26,607 bases of DNA from an uncultured Collinsella sp. (lineage in GTDB: Bacteria; Actinomycetota; Coriobacteriia; Coriobacteriales; Coriobacteriaceae): assembly GCA_902464965.1 (NCBI GenBank), contig CABQLI010000023.1, positions 1 through 26,607 on the forward strand, in the 5' to 3' direction. Under the pieces are notes generated by a model, which had not been told where the DNA came from, did not search any database, and was given only the letters and a program-made list of their open reading frames with translations. Position numbers and translations under genes: made by a program. This document shows, in pieces, positions 15,576-24,200 of the stretch. Each line of letters begins with the position of its first letter. The stretch's first letter is position 1.

Positions 15576-16679
15576 GTGAGCGTCACAGCATTCCATAATC
15601 CGTTTCGTCCCACTGCCGGTGCTGAGCCTCCGCGCATAATTGGTCGTGATGATATTGCCCTTGAGTTTACCGAGAGTTTGAATGCGGGAATTGGTGCACC
15701 TGCGAGGCTCATGCGCATTGCTGGACCGAGGGGCTCCGGAAAAACTGTTTTGCTCTGCGATCTTAGGGATCGTGCTCGAGAGCTTGGATGGAAGACCGCT
15801 ATTGTCTCTGCTGGCCCTAACCTATTGCTGGACTTGAGGGATCAGGTTGCTGATCCTTCCCTTGCGACCAATGCTTCGGTCGGCGTAAACGCCGGCTTTG
15901 TTTCCGCGAAAGTCGACGTTGTGCCCAAAGAGTCGAGCCTTAGAAAGTTGCTGAGTTCGGCAGCGAAATCATCCAAGGGTCTTTTTATTGCCATCGATGA
16001 AGTTCAGGACGCCCCGATTGACGATATGCGTGCCATTGCGTCTACGGTTCAGCTTTTGATAGGGGAAAGAGTAGATATCGCACTTGCCTTTGCCGGTTTA
16101 CCCGCCGGTGTTATGGATCTTATTAACGGCAAGGCGCTTACGTTCTTGCGTCGTGCCCTCCCCGAAGATCTGGCGCCTATCAACCAGGTGGAGGTAGCGC
16201 TCTCTATGGGCGATAGCTTTGTCGCGACTGGCTTGACCATAGAGGACAATCTCCTGTCGAGAGCCGCTAAGGCCACTAAGGGCTATGCCTATCTGGTGCA
16301 ACTGGTCGGTTATTCCATTTGGCAGCGCGCCAACTTGCATCGTGCCAAAAGTGCCATTGTGAGCGAGCGCGACGTCACTGAAGGCATTGCGCTGGCAGAG
16401 GCTCGTTTTCACGATGTTGTTCACGAGCCCGCGATTTCTGGACTGGGGCTCAACGATATCAAATACCTTTTGGCCATGTGCGAGGATAAACAACAGTCCA
16501 AATCAGCCGAGATTGCTAGGCGCATGGGTAAAAAGACCAATGAGATCAGCTCTATTAGGGCCAAATTGCTACAAAGAGAGGTTATTCAGGCACCACAGAG
16601 GGGCTACGTGCAGTTTGCCGTGCCGGATCTAGATATTTATCTGCGAGATAATGCCGAGGAAATTCTCGAACGGTTCTAG
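15576..16679 (+). CDS. Stand-alone AAA/STAND-like ATPase with C-terminal winged-helix-like region
   Basis: A 367-residue P-loop ATPase. Walker A is GPRGSGKT at 50-57, and Walker B is LFIAIDEVQD with D141 and E142. GRDD near residues 23-26 matches the entry loop of archaeal-type and STAND ATPases (usually GRE/GRD). Residues about 290-350 (DIKYLLAMCED, then KSAEIARRMGKKTNEISSIRAKLLQREVI) look like a winged helix, so it may bind DNA. Similar single-gene ATPases are common in Actinobacteria, and their function is unknown to me. The GTG at 15576 has AGAAAGG seven bases upstream. No partner toxin or nuclease is adjacent, and a decayed region begins immediately downstream. Confidence 0.75.
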   Translation: MSVTAFHNPFRPTAGAEPPRIIGRDDIALEFTESLNAGIGAPARLMRIAGPRGSGKTVLLCDLRDRARELGWKTAIVSAGPNLLLDLRDQVADPSLATNASVGVNAGFVSAKVDVVPKESSLRKLLSSAAKSSKGLFIAIDEVQDAPIDDMRAIASTVQLLIGERVDIALAFAGLPAGVMDLINGKALTFLRRALPEDLAPINQVEVALSMGDSFVATGLTIEDNLLSRAAKATKGYAYLVQLVGYSIWQRANLHRAKSAIVSERDVTEGIALAEARFHDVVHEPAISGLGLNDIKYLLAMCEDKQQSKSAEIARRMGKKTNEISSIRAKLLQREVIQAPQRGYVQFAVPDLDIYLRDNAEEILERF

Positions 16680-17274
16680 GTCGAGGTATTATTAGTTTTT
16701 TCTACAATATCTTTTTCTATCCAATTGGAAGAACTACGGTCGGCTGCTTTGCTGCCATAACAATCTGGTTTGTTGCGGGGAAAGTCGAATACTCCATAAA
16801 CAAGGCTGTTTAACAGATAGCTTCAATCGAAGGCTTGTATTTTTGCTGCCCTTTATACTTCCGGCTTTGCATGCGTTGGACCAGAAGCTACATCTGTATC
16901 TAATAGTTTTTCTTGTCTCTGTCTTTGGATTCCTGCGTTATGTGCCGCTCTTTTGGATTCCCATCGACGGGCTGCTAGTGGATTTTATTATAATTTGCGT
17001 TCTTATTTGCTATATTAGCTGGTATGTAGACTTGTCAACAGTGAATTTCGCATTCTCCCATGTGGCTTATTGGTTCGTATTGAGGATCGGAACGGTCATA
17101 TCTGTTGTCTTGTTAAACCATCGTCGTCGTTATATTTTGCTTGTTGCTATGGCCTATCTATACGTTTTGCAGGGCGGGCCTTCTTATGTCGCTCGCGCGG
17201 AAAGCCTGTTTATGGACATCGCTACCGTCATGGCCGGTCGTCTCGGGTGCTGGCCGGGCTTTGCTCGATGCTGA
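16680..17274 (+). pseudogene. Decayed multi-pass membrane protein gene (possible acyltransferase-3 relic)
   Basis: Two overlapping open stretches in different frames look like pieces of one membrane protein. The first (about 16680-16813) reads FFYPIGRTTVGCFAAITIWFV before a TAA; G-R-x-x-V-x-x-F followed by a hydrophobic helix recalls membrane acyltransferases of polysaccharide loci. The second (open through 16843-17274, no ATG at its front) has about four hydrophobic helices, including LLPFILPALHALDQKLHLYL and LLVDFIIICVLICYISWY. Neither piece has a convincing ribosome site. A frameshifted and truncated acyltransferase is my best reading, at low confidence. The DNA is AT-richer than the glycosyltransferase genes. 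Confidence 0.4.
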
Positions 17275-17461
17275 TCATTTGGAGCTGATCGGCTATGTGG
17301 GCGAGACTATTGGCGCCGAAGGAACCCCGGTGGTAGCGCTTGTGGGGCAAAACGCTGCGGTCGAGACGCGTATGCCCGATACGGACACGTCCATGACCAG
17401 TATGGTGGTTTGGATCGATTCAACGGATACTGAGGCGCCAGTGGGGGAGGCTAATCCGACC
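17275..17461 (+). other. Unrecognised GC-richer segment between membrane relic and istB tail
   Basis: One frame stays open here and reads DADHLELIGYVGETIGAEG, then TPVVALVGQNAAVETRMPD. It has balanced amino-acid use but no start and no family I recognise. It joins the istB remnant at about 17461 in another frame. It is probably another fragment brought in by recombination. Confidence 0.3.
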
Positions 17462-17736
17462 GGGTGTCGAGCCGCAAGTACGGCGCGTTCGGCCTGCTCG
17501 TGGTCGACGAGTGGCTTCTGGACAAGCCGGACACTGAGTTCAGGTCGATGCTGCTGGAGCTGATTGAGCTGAGGTGCGGCACGGCCTCGACCGTCTTCTG
17601 CACCCAGTTCAAGAAGAAGGACTGGCACCCGAGGCTCGGCGGCGGGGTACACGCGGACGCGATTGTGGACAGGATCGTGCACAGCGCGGTCTGGTTCGAC
17701 ATGGGCGAGGCCAACATGCGGCAGCGCCGCGGATAG
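17462..17736 (+). pseudogene. IstB (IS21 helper ATPase) C-terminal remnant
   Basis: About 90 codons match the end of IstB-type helper ATPases: LLVVDEWLL (Walker B region), then LLELIELRCGTASTVFCTQF, KKKDWHPRLGG, ADAIVDRIVHSAVWFDMGEANMR. The N-terminal half with Walker A is missing, as is the istA transposase, so the element is dead. A GTG at 17464 could start a short protein but lacks a good ribosome site. This subtype (EWLL, TQFKKKDWH) differs from the istB tail at 19996-20230, so two different IS21-type elements have visited this region. Confidence 0.8.
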
Positions 17737-17744
17737 ACCGGTAG

Positions 17745-17783
17745 CGATAAAAAGGCACCGGGGCCAGTGTCGGCCCCGGTGCC
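17745..17783 (-). terminator. Strong intrinsic terminator oriented to the minus strand
   Basis: A perfect 12-bp stem (GGCACCGGGGCC at 17754-17765 with GGCCCCGGTGCC at 17772-17783) has a 6-nt loop. The uridine run exists only on the minus strand (TTTTTATC from 17753 to 17746). It therefore stops leftward transcription. No minus-strand gene ends nearby; it probably belonged to a lost neighbour or shields the istB relic from outside reading. Confidence 0.8.
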
Positions 17784-17788
17784 CAGGC

Positions 17789-17830
17789 GCGATATCGGCG
17801 GTGCTGTTTCGCGATATTCAGCAGTGCTCA
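17789..17830. repeat. Imperfect direct repeats, probable IS21-type end
   Basis: GCGATAT-N5-GTGCT (17789-17805) is followed by GCGATAT-N6-GTGCT (17811-17828) and then CA. IS21 family elements carry multiple short repeats at their ends for transposase binding and terminate in CA. The position right behind the istB remnant supports reading this as its surviving right end. Confidence 0.5.
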
Positions 17831-18250
17831 AGCGAGCAAATACTCAACTTGAGTTCCGTTGATACCGGTATTTCGCCTTGTCCAGCCAAGTATTTGGGCA
17901 TAGCTCCGACTCTAGGAGTATATTGCTTTCGATAGTCGATCATTTACTTCATCTGCTTAGGTATCGATGCAATATTTAGTTTGAGAATATCGGTGACTCC
18001 TATGCGTGCCCCCAAATTGTGATACGGCTTAGTTGCCTGTCGACTGTGAATCGTCCCAATTATTATGTTTTCTCCTTGAGAGGAAGTAGGGGCCACGCTC
18101 CTAAGAGCGCCTGTTTACTTATTTTCGCGGCAAACGAAACCCATCACGCCTTTGGTGGAAATGCTGTCGACTCCACGCGATGGTACATTAGTTTGGAAAT
18201 GAATATCTCCAAATTGACCACCTCCTCCCTCAAACAAAAAAGAAGGATTC
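17831..18250. other. AT-rich intergenic stretch without convincing gene
   Basis: The 420 bp hold only short frames without ribosome sites. A small hairpin (CGCTC-CTAA-GAGCG at 18096-18109) is visible. The last 12 bases give the AGAAGGA ribosome site for the next gene. I see no known family or RNA here. Confidence 0.4.
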
Positions 18251-19651
18251 ATGGCATTAAAAATTGTTGACAGATATAGTATTGAGAACAAGTGTCATAT
18301 AAGTGTTAAGAGGTATCTTATGGATATTGTCGATTACGTTTCTTTCAAAGAAGTATTTTGCTCCATCATGGGAATCAAGAGCTCTCCAAATAACGCCAGT
18401 GATGATTTGACATGTCATTTAAATCTCAGTTATCGAATTGAAGAAGAGTTTGACCCCGAGATTTCGGATTTTGAGAAGACAATTATTATAAATGACGACG
18501 ACTTGAAACACGAATATGATAAAGCGGTTGAGGCCATTGGTGATTTTCATGGTATGGAATGGTTTTCAAATGGTAAGAACTATGAGTGCATGGTCGATAT
18601 ATCCGGATTATATGCAACTCATTTTACAGATCAAATTTCATGTAAATCGGTAAATGCAGATGCTGAATTTAGAATGGGTCCGGCGAGCGTTACATATATT
18701 TTTTGTATTATATTAATGTTATTAAATGAAGGTTGTTTTGACGGCAATACTTTCAGAGGCAGAAATCCTTTTTTGCGACGCCTGAGATCGCATTCAACCA
18801 CCGGTGGAAGAACCGTATCTCATAATGTTGATGATTGGACATCTGCTTTTGTTGAAATCACAGGTATTCTCTCCTTACGAATAACTACCAAAGGGTTTAG
18901 AAAAGCGAAACAACTTCGTGAACGAGCAACTTCCTTCCAATTTAAGTACATCTCTTGTTTAGATAGGCCACTGAGGCTAATTTCATCGCTTGATGAGGTT
19001 TTAGAAAAAGGAAGTTACGGGAGGCTATCTGTTGCGAAGTTAGAAATTGATTGTGTTCCGGATGTAAAATTTGACGACAGCGCTGTTAATCATTTTTGTC
19101 TTGGCGTGTCTTCGAGAAGCCCATATTTGCAGTTTTTGTCCTTCTATCATTCGATTGAATTTTACTTTAATTCCGCCTATCGAAAAATGACGACCGAATT
19201 GTTGAGAAACGAGCTCCAGTCGGTTGAATTTGCATACAACGATCAGCATCTGTATTCGATTGTTAGTAAGTTAGAAAAAGAAATATCCCATAAGAGCGAA
19301 CTTGGTTTTGGAAATGAAAAACGTGAGCTTGAATACTTGGTTGAGTCGTGTGTCCATGTGCCTCGGCTAATGAAATCCCTACGTCGCTATCGTTTCGATT
19401 GGTCTGTGTGGTATTCGAGCAATGGGGTTGAATTTGAATCTGATGCTCCAGTTATAGATTGGGAATCCGATAATGTAGCTGGATTAATAGCTTCCCGAAT
19501 TTATAAAGTAAGAAATGCGATTGTTCACAGTAAAAAACAAACTTTCGGTGCGTTTATTCCTTTTAAGCACGATCGCGCACTTTCCTATGAGATTCCTTTA
19601 GTTAAATGTGTTGCCGAAGAGGTCATTGATAATAATTCTTCGCGCGTATAG
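18251..19651 (+). CDS. AT-rich HEPN-domain protein, ApeA-like defence candidate
   Basis: A 466-residue protein with no signal peptide or membrane segment. The C-terminal third is helical and contains FLSFYHSIEFYFN at about 295-307 and YKVRNAIVHSKK, giving R421-x4-H426, the Rx4-6H motif of HEPN ribonucleases. A large N-terminal domain followed by this type of HEPN tail is the layout of ApeA-like and other abortive-infection proteins. I recognise no family in the N-terminal 280 residues. AGAAGGA lies 4 bases before the ATG. Codon use is AT-rich (many AAA, AAT, TTT, ATT), unlike the neighbours, and the gene lies between two IS21-type relics, both signs of transfer. An RNase defence role is inference from motif and context. 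Confidence 0.65.
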   Translation: MALKIVDRYSIENKCHISVKRYLMDIVDYVSFKEVFCSIMGIKSSPNNASDDLTCHLNLSYRIEEEFDPEISDFEKTIIINDDDLKHEYDKAVEAIGDFHGMEWFSNGKNYECMVDISGLYATHFTDQISCKSVNADAEFRMGPASVTYIFCIILMLLNEGCFDGNTFRGRNPFLRRLRSHSTTGGRTVSHNVDDWTSAFVEITGILSLRITTKGFRKAKQLRERATSFQFKYISCLDRPLRLISSLDEVLEKGSYGRLSVAKLEIDCVPDVKFDDSAVNHFCLGVSSRSPYLQFLSFYHSIEFYFNSAYRKMTTELLRNELQSVEFAYNDQHLYSIVSKLEKEISHKSELGFGNEKRELEYLVESCVHVPRLMKSLRRYRFDWSVWYSSNGVEFESDAPVIDWESDNVAGLIASRIYKVRNAIVHSKKQTFGAFIPFKHDRALSYEIPLVKCVAEEVIDNNSSRV

Positions 19652-19995
19652 CTTTCGCTTTAAACTTCCGTTTGGTTCATAGTCTTTGTGGTCAAACTTA
19701 GCATTGAGATATGAATTTCGTTTCGATTGGATGGCGATTATTTCGATACGGCCATGACGCCGGTTGCGGATGGATGAGTCAGTATTCACTGTCTCTTCTA
19801 GATCAGGATTGATGCGAGCGATCCCTCGCTTCTTCCAATATTCTTAATGCTGATCGGGTGCTGCCGTTGATTGGCCCGGGTATTCTCGTAGCTGACGCCG
19901 GGAATCTGGCGTGTTTCGTCAAGAGGATTTGAGTAAAAAGAGCATCGGGATTTGAGCTGGGCTCGCTCCGGTCGTGCGCGCCCTTTTTGAGGCAT
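19652..19995. other. Non-coding stretch with direct repeats, probable end of second IS21-type element
   Basis: No credible gene lies in these 344 bp. GGATTTGAG occurs twice with a 23-bp period (19925-19933 and 19948-19956), just beyond the stop of the minus-strand istB tail. This fits the multiple end repeats of IS21 elements. The boundary with the HEPN gene's own flank lies somewhere between 19660 and 19920. Confidence 0.45.
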
Positions 19996-20922
19996 TTACC
20001 CCTCCTGCATGAGGGCGTGACGCACGTTGCAGGACTCCCTGCGGAACTGGACGAGCCTTCCGTGGTGGACGATGCAGTCTATGACGGCGGACATCTGGTC
20101 GTCGCCGAATGCCGATCCCCACCTGCTGAACTCCAGGTTCGTGGTGATCACCGCCGACTGCCTCTCGTAGGCGTCGGCGAAGACCTGGAAGAGGGGCCTC
20201 GCGCCGTCCCGCGTCGAGCGGCGGGACACGACGTGGGCCCATTCGAGGTCGTGAATCAGTAGCGATCCCGGCGCTATCCTGCCGCCCATGGCACCCCTCA
20301 CGCGCGCCGAACTGGGCTTCCCGTGGCCGCAGACGACCGCGACGGGGTTCTTGTGGATATCGATGGTGACGCAGGTGCAGAGCTCCTGGCGGGAGAGGCC
20401 GCGCTTGAGGGCTTGCCCGTAGCCCTTGGAGAGGTCGGTGTCGCTGATGCAGATCTCGTCAACCCAGACGGTGTCGCGCATCATGATTCGGTCCCGGCAG
20501 CCGGACGCCGTGGTGAGCGCACGGTGCCGCCACTCGAAGGCGGTCTTGTGGTTGACGCCGCACAGATCGGCCGCGCACTCGACGGGGACGTTGTGGCGCA
20601 TGAGCCTGATGAAGGAGACTCAGGCGAGGAGCGGCTTTCTGCAGTGCTCGAGGACGGTCCCGGTGAGGGAGTTGAATCTCCTGCCGCAGCAGCGGCAGCG
20701 CCACCTCGGTACTCCTGCTGCGGTGGACCTGTCCCTTCAGGCGCCCTCGGCGCCGCACTCCGGGCACCCCGGGTCCGGCCAGTATGCCGCGGCGGCCACG
20801 GCGAGCGTGCCGACCCCGACCTCGTTGCGGCAGTGCCTCTCGCCGACGGCTTCTCTGAACAGCAGGAACTCGTCGGCGGTGAGGCCCGCCACGAGCGCCC
20901 TGAAGGGGTTCGCTCTTTCCAT
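19996..20922 (-). mobile_element. Chimeric transposase relic: IS1595-type N-terminus joined to IstB C-terminus
   Basis: Read on the minus strand from ATG 20922 (MERANPFRALVAGLTADEF), one frame gives a zinc-ribbon (CPECG, later CRCCGRRFNSLTGTVLE), then VECAADLCGVNHKTAFEWRHR, VWVDEICIS and a SSARVRG...LLIHDLEWAH block, all of the IS1595 (ISXO2-like) transposase. After HDLEWAH the protein continues as IstB: DGARPLFQVFADAYERQSAV, TTNLEFSRWGSAFGDDQM and IVHHGRLVQF. Two in-frame TGA codons (20737-20739 and 20620-20622) interrupt it. The first probably replaced CGA and the second TGG. The third catalytic acid of the DDE/DD-N set lies in the lost part, so it cannot transpose. The fusion point is near 20225-20245. 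Confidence 0.8.
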
Positions 20923-20937
20923 ATGGATCTTTCCCAT

Positions 20938-21013
20938 CCGCCCGAGCGCCCACCCGGAGGGATTGTCGCCAAACAAAGATCCGGGTGGGCGCTCGGGCGG
21001 ATTCTTTGTTTGG
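20938..21013. repeat. 21-bp perfect inverted repeat with interlocking second inverted repeat
   Basis: Positions 20938-20958 and 20980-21000 are perfect 21-bp inverted copies separated by a 21-nt loop. The loop itself contains CCAAACAAAGA (20969-20979), whose inverse TCTTTGTTTGG lies just outside the second arm (21003-21013). The two pairings interlock like a pseudoknot. It sits immediately before the start of the IS1595-type relic and may be a rearranged transposon end. Confidence 0.7.
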
Positions 21014-21029
21014 CTGGGAAGAGCATAAC

Positions 21030-21055
21030 ATTCGGGAACCTTCCGGTCCCCGAAT
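21030..21055. repeat. Hairpin ATTCGGGAACC / GGTCCCCGAAT
   Basis: An 11-bp inverted repeat with one mismatch surrounds a TTCC loop. It has no uridine run on either side, so it is not a standard terminator. It marks the right edge of the IS-derived region, and the autolysin promoter region starts beyond it. It could be an IS terminal structure. Confidence 0.5.
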
Positions 21056-21243
21056 CATCACCTGTTATCTAAACTGTTAGAGACGAAAAAAAGCTTGCTG
21101 AGTACGCCTGCTACTTTTTATAAGGGCAGGTGTCCATCTGCTTTTAGAACAATTCCCATGCTTTGAATAACTGGACTTCCGATGCGGGGGAGATTGTAAG
21201 ATAATCTACCCTTAGTATCATTATTTGTGATGGGGGATACGAT

Positions 21244-24200
21244 ATGAAAAAGGCATTGCGTGCCTCAACAGCGTTTTCTTTAGCTGCTCTTTTAACGATT
21301 TCACCCTTGATGAGTCCTGTAGCCGCTGCTTATGCTGCGAATAGCGTGCAAGCTGAGGATATTTCATCAGATGCTGTGTCCGCAGACGATGGTGTAGCTT
21401 CACGCGACGAGGGCGTTGCCGACGGAGACATGGATGTCGAGCAGCCGTTGCCGACGGACGTTGACGAGTCAGCTGATGAGGATTTCGGTGTAGATGCTTC
21501 TTCGACTGAGCCGCAAACCGAATCGGCTGATTCTCCTTTTCAATATATATATCTTGCCTACCCGAACCTTATCAGTGGGACTGACCAAGTCGTCGCGTTT
21601 GCGACTCCTAATGACAGCGATACTATCGCTTCCGCGACACTTAACTATGTGAGCGCCAATGGAGTTCAGGGGGCTGTTGACGCTTCCGCACAGGATGCTA
21701 ATTCTGCTGCATTTACATTTGGCTCGGAGCTAGAACTCAATACATACTTTCTTACTTCAATAACCTATGTTCTGCAGGGCGATGGTACTGAACATGAGAT
21801 TAATCTCTCTGACAGAGATTATTCTTTTACGGTTGTTGACGGCACTGCTAATTGCGAAGGCACTTCCGTTTACTATGCAGACGGCGATGGCAATGCCGTT
21901 GAGGCCCAATCGATCAAGCAGGCGTTGGAGTGTGCCGATTCACCGGACGGCATTTCTACCTATGCTGCGCGCTCGGCGCGAAAAAACGTTCGGATAATTG
22001 CCCTCGATGCTGGCCATGGCGGCACCGACCCTGGTGCGCAGGGAAATGGAAAGAGTGAGGCGGATCTAACTTGGAAGATCGTTGCTGCTTGTAAGAATAA
22101 GCTTGAGGCGTATGGCTTTAAAGTCGTTCTTGCTCGCGAGCAAAGCGGTGGCTACTCAGGAAATGATTACCTTTATCGTGTCCAACGATGCGTGAGTCAA
22201 GGCGCGCAGGCCTTTGTTAGCTTCCATATCAATTCCGGTTCGCCTGTTGCTCACGGCGCCGAGGTATATGCGCCCACTGCCAATGAATATGATTACACGC
22301 AAGTTTCTGTGGAGCTTGCGAATAAAGTGATGAACAACCTCGCTTCTATGGGACTCAGCTATCGCGGTGTATTCCAAATGGAAGTTGGAGATGAGTTTGC
22401 GGTCATCCGTTGCGCCCGCGAACAAGGTATTCCCGGCATTCTAATTGAGCATGGCTTTATTTCTAATGCGGGGGACGTATTGAATTATTTTAGCGATGAG
22501 GGTTGCAGGCGTCTTGGCGAGGCCGATGCCGATGCGATCATTGCGCAATTTCCTAAGTCAACTTGGCTCGATTACTCTTCCGTATTCGATGCTAATTACT
22601 ATTTGTCGAATAATCCCGATGTTGCCAAAGCTACGGCTGGAAATAGTGAATTAGCTCTAGACCATTTTATTAACTATGGTATGAGTGAAGGTAGGCGCGG
22701 CTCTGCTTCTTTTGACGTACAGAGCTACTTTAATGAGTATCCAGATTTAAGGGCTGCCTTTGGCTTTGATTTAGTGAAGTACTACGAGCATTACGTCACA
22801 GCTGGAAAAGCAGAAGGAAGGCATGGGACCGGATGCTCAAAGATTGAGGGATACGCTACGACTATCAATGGCGTTGACTATTCTTCCGTCTACGACCCCT
22901 CGTTTTATCTATCGAATAACGAAGACATTCGCAACGCTTTTTCTAAACGAAGCCCCGCTGGCGTTGTAATGATTGACGATGCTGCCGTGCTGCGCCATTT
23001 CGTCAGCTGCGGCATGGCGGAGGGCCGTCGCGGGAGCGAGTCCTTCGACGTGCTGAGCTATTACAACAGATACCCCGACCTTCGTCGCGCATTCGGTGCC
23101 AACCTCACCGCTCTATATGGTCATTACCTCAGCAGCGGTCGCGCTGAGGGCAGGATCGCGACCGGTTGCGCTTCCCTCGCGGGCGCCGTCGCTTCGCAGG
23201 GCGGTACGGATTATTCCCCCGTTTACGATTTCGACTTCTATACCTCCAACAACGGAGACGTCCTGAGCGCCTTTACAACCGTCAAGGGTGGTCTGAGGTT
23301 CGTTGACGATGCTGCCGTGCTGCGCCATTTCGTCAGCTGCGGCATGGCGGAGGGCCGTCGCGGGAGCGAGTCCTTCGACGTGCTGAGCTATTACAACAGA
23401 TACCCCGACCTTCGTCGCGCATTCGGTGCCAACCTCACCGCTCTATATGGTCATTACCTCAGCAGCGGTCGCGCTGAGGGCAGGATCGCGACCGGTTGCG
23501 CTTCCCTCGCGGGCGCCGTCGCTTCGCAGGGCGGTACGGATTATTCCCCCGTTTACGATTTCGACTTCTATACCTCCAACAACGGAGACGTCCTGAGCGC
23601 CTTTACAACCGTCAAGGGTGGTCTGAGGTTCGTTGACGATGCTGCCGTGCTGCGCCATTTCGTCAGCTGCGGCATGGCGGAGGGCCGTCGCGGGAGCGAT
23701 TCCTTCGACGTTTATGGCTATCGAAATCGTTATGCGGACCTGAGGAAGGCTTTCGGGCAGAACCTGAAGAGCTATTACATCCACTATTTAAATTGTGGCA
23801 TTAAGGAGGGGCGTAATGGTGCAAGTGCGACTGGATACGAAGGTTTTATTATGTCGTCCGCCTATTCAACCTATCTAGATGCCGCTGATCATTTCACAAA
23901 GACCGTGGGCCCAAAAGGATTCCCTTCAGCCGTTTACACGGATAGGGGAGCGTCGAACATCATAGATTTCTGCAAAATTCTATATGAAGAGGCTCAGTCG
24001 GAGGGTGTTTCACCTGAAGTTTTATATGGGCAGGTGATGAAAGAAACGGGATATTTGAAGTTTGGAAATTTGGTTCAGCCTAATCAGTGCAATTTTGGAG
24101 GCCTTGGCGCCACTGGACCTGGTAACCCAGGCTACACCTTCGGATCTGTCCGTGAGGGACTGCGGGCGCAGGTTCAGCATCTAAAGGCGTATGGTTCAAC

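Noticed and set aside
17663..17935. A 90-codon plus-strand frame
   Set aside because: It crosses the terminator hairpin and the IS-end repeats and begins inside the istB remnant in another frame.
18110..18253. A 45-codon minus-strand frame just upstream of the HEPN gene, considered as a small antitoxin
   Set aside because: No ribosome site on that strand, start codon overlaps the HEPN start, and composition is unremarkable.
20323..21072. A 249-codon plus-strand frame opposite the IS1595-type relic
   Set aside because: It is the shadow of the transposase relic and runs through the inverted repeats; no recognisable protein.
21061..21243. Riboswitch or structured leader before the autolysin gene
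   Set aside because: Only short imperfect inverted repeats such as AGATTG...TAATCT are visible; nothing matches a known class.
22973..23699. Long direct repeats considered as a CRISPR-like or intergenic array
   Set aside because: The period is 330 bp, exactly 110 codons, and the repeats lie in an open reading frame with no spacers.
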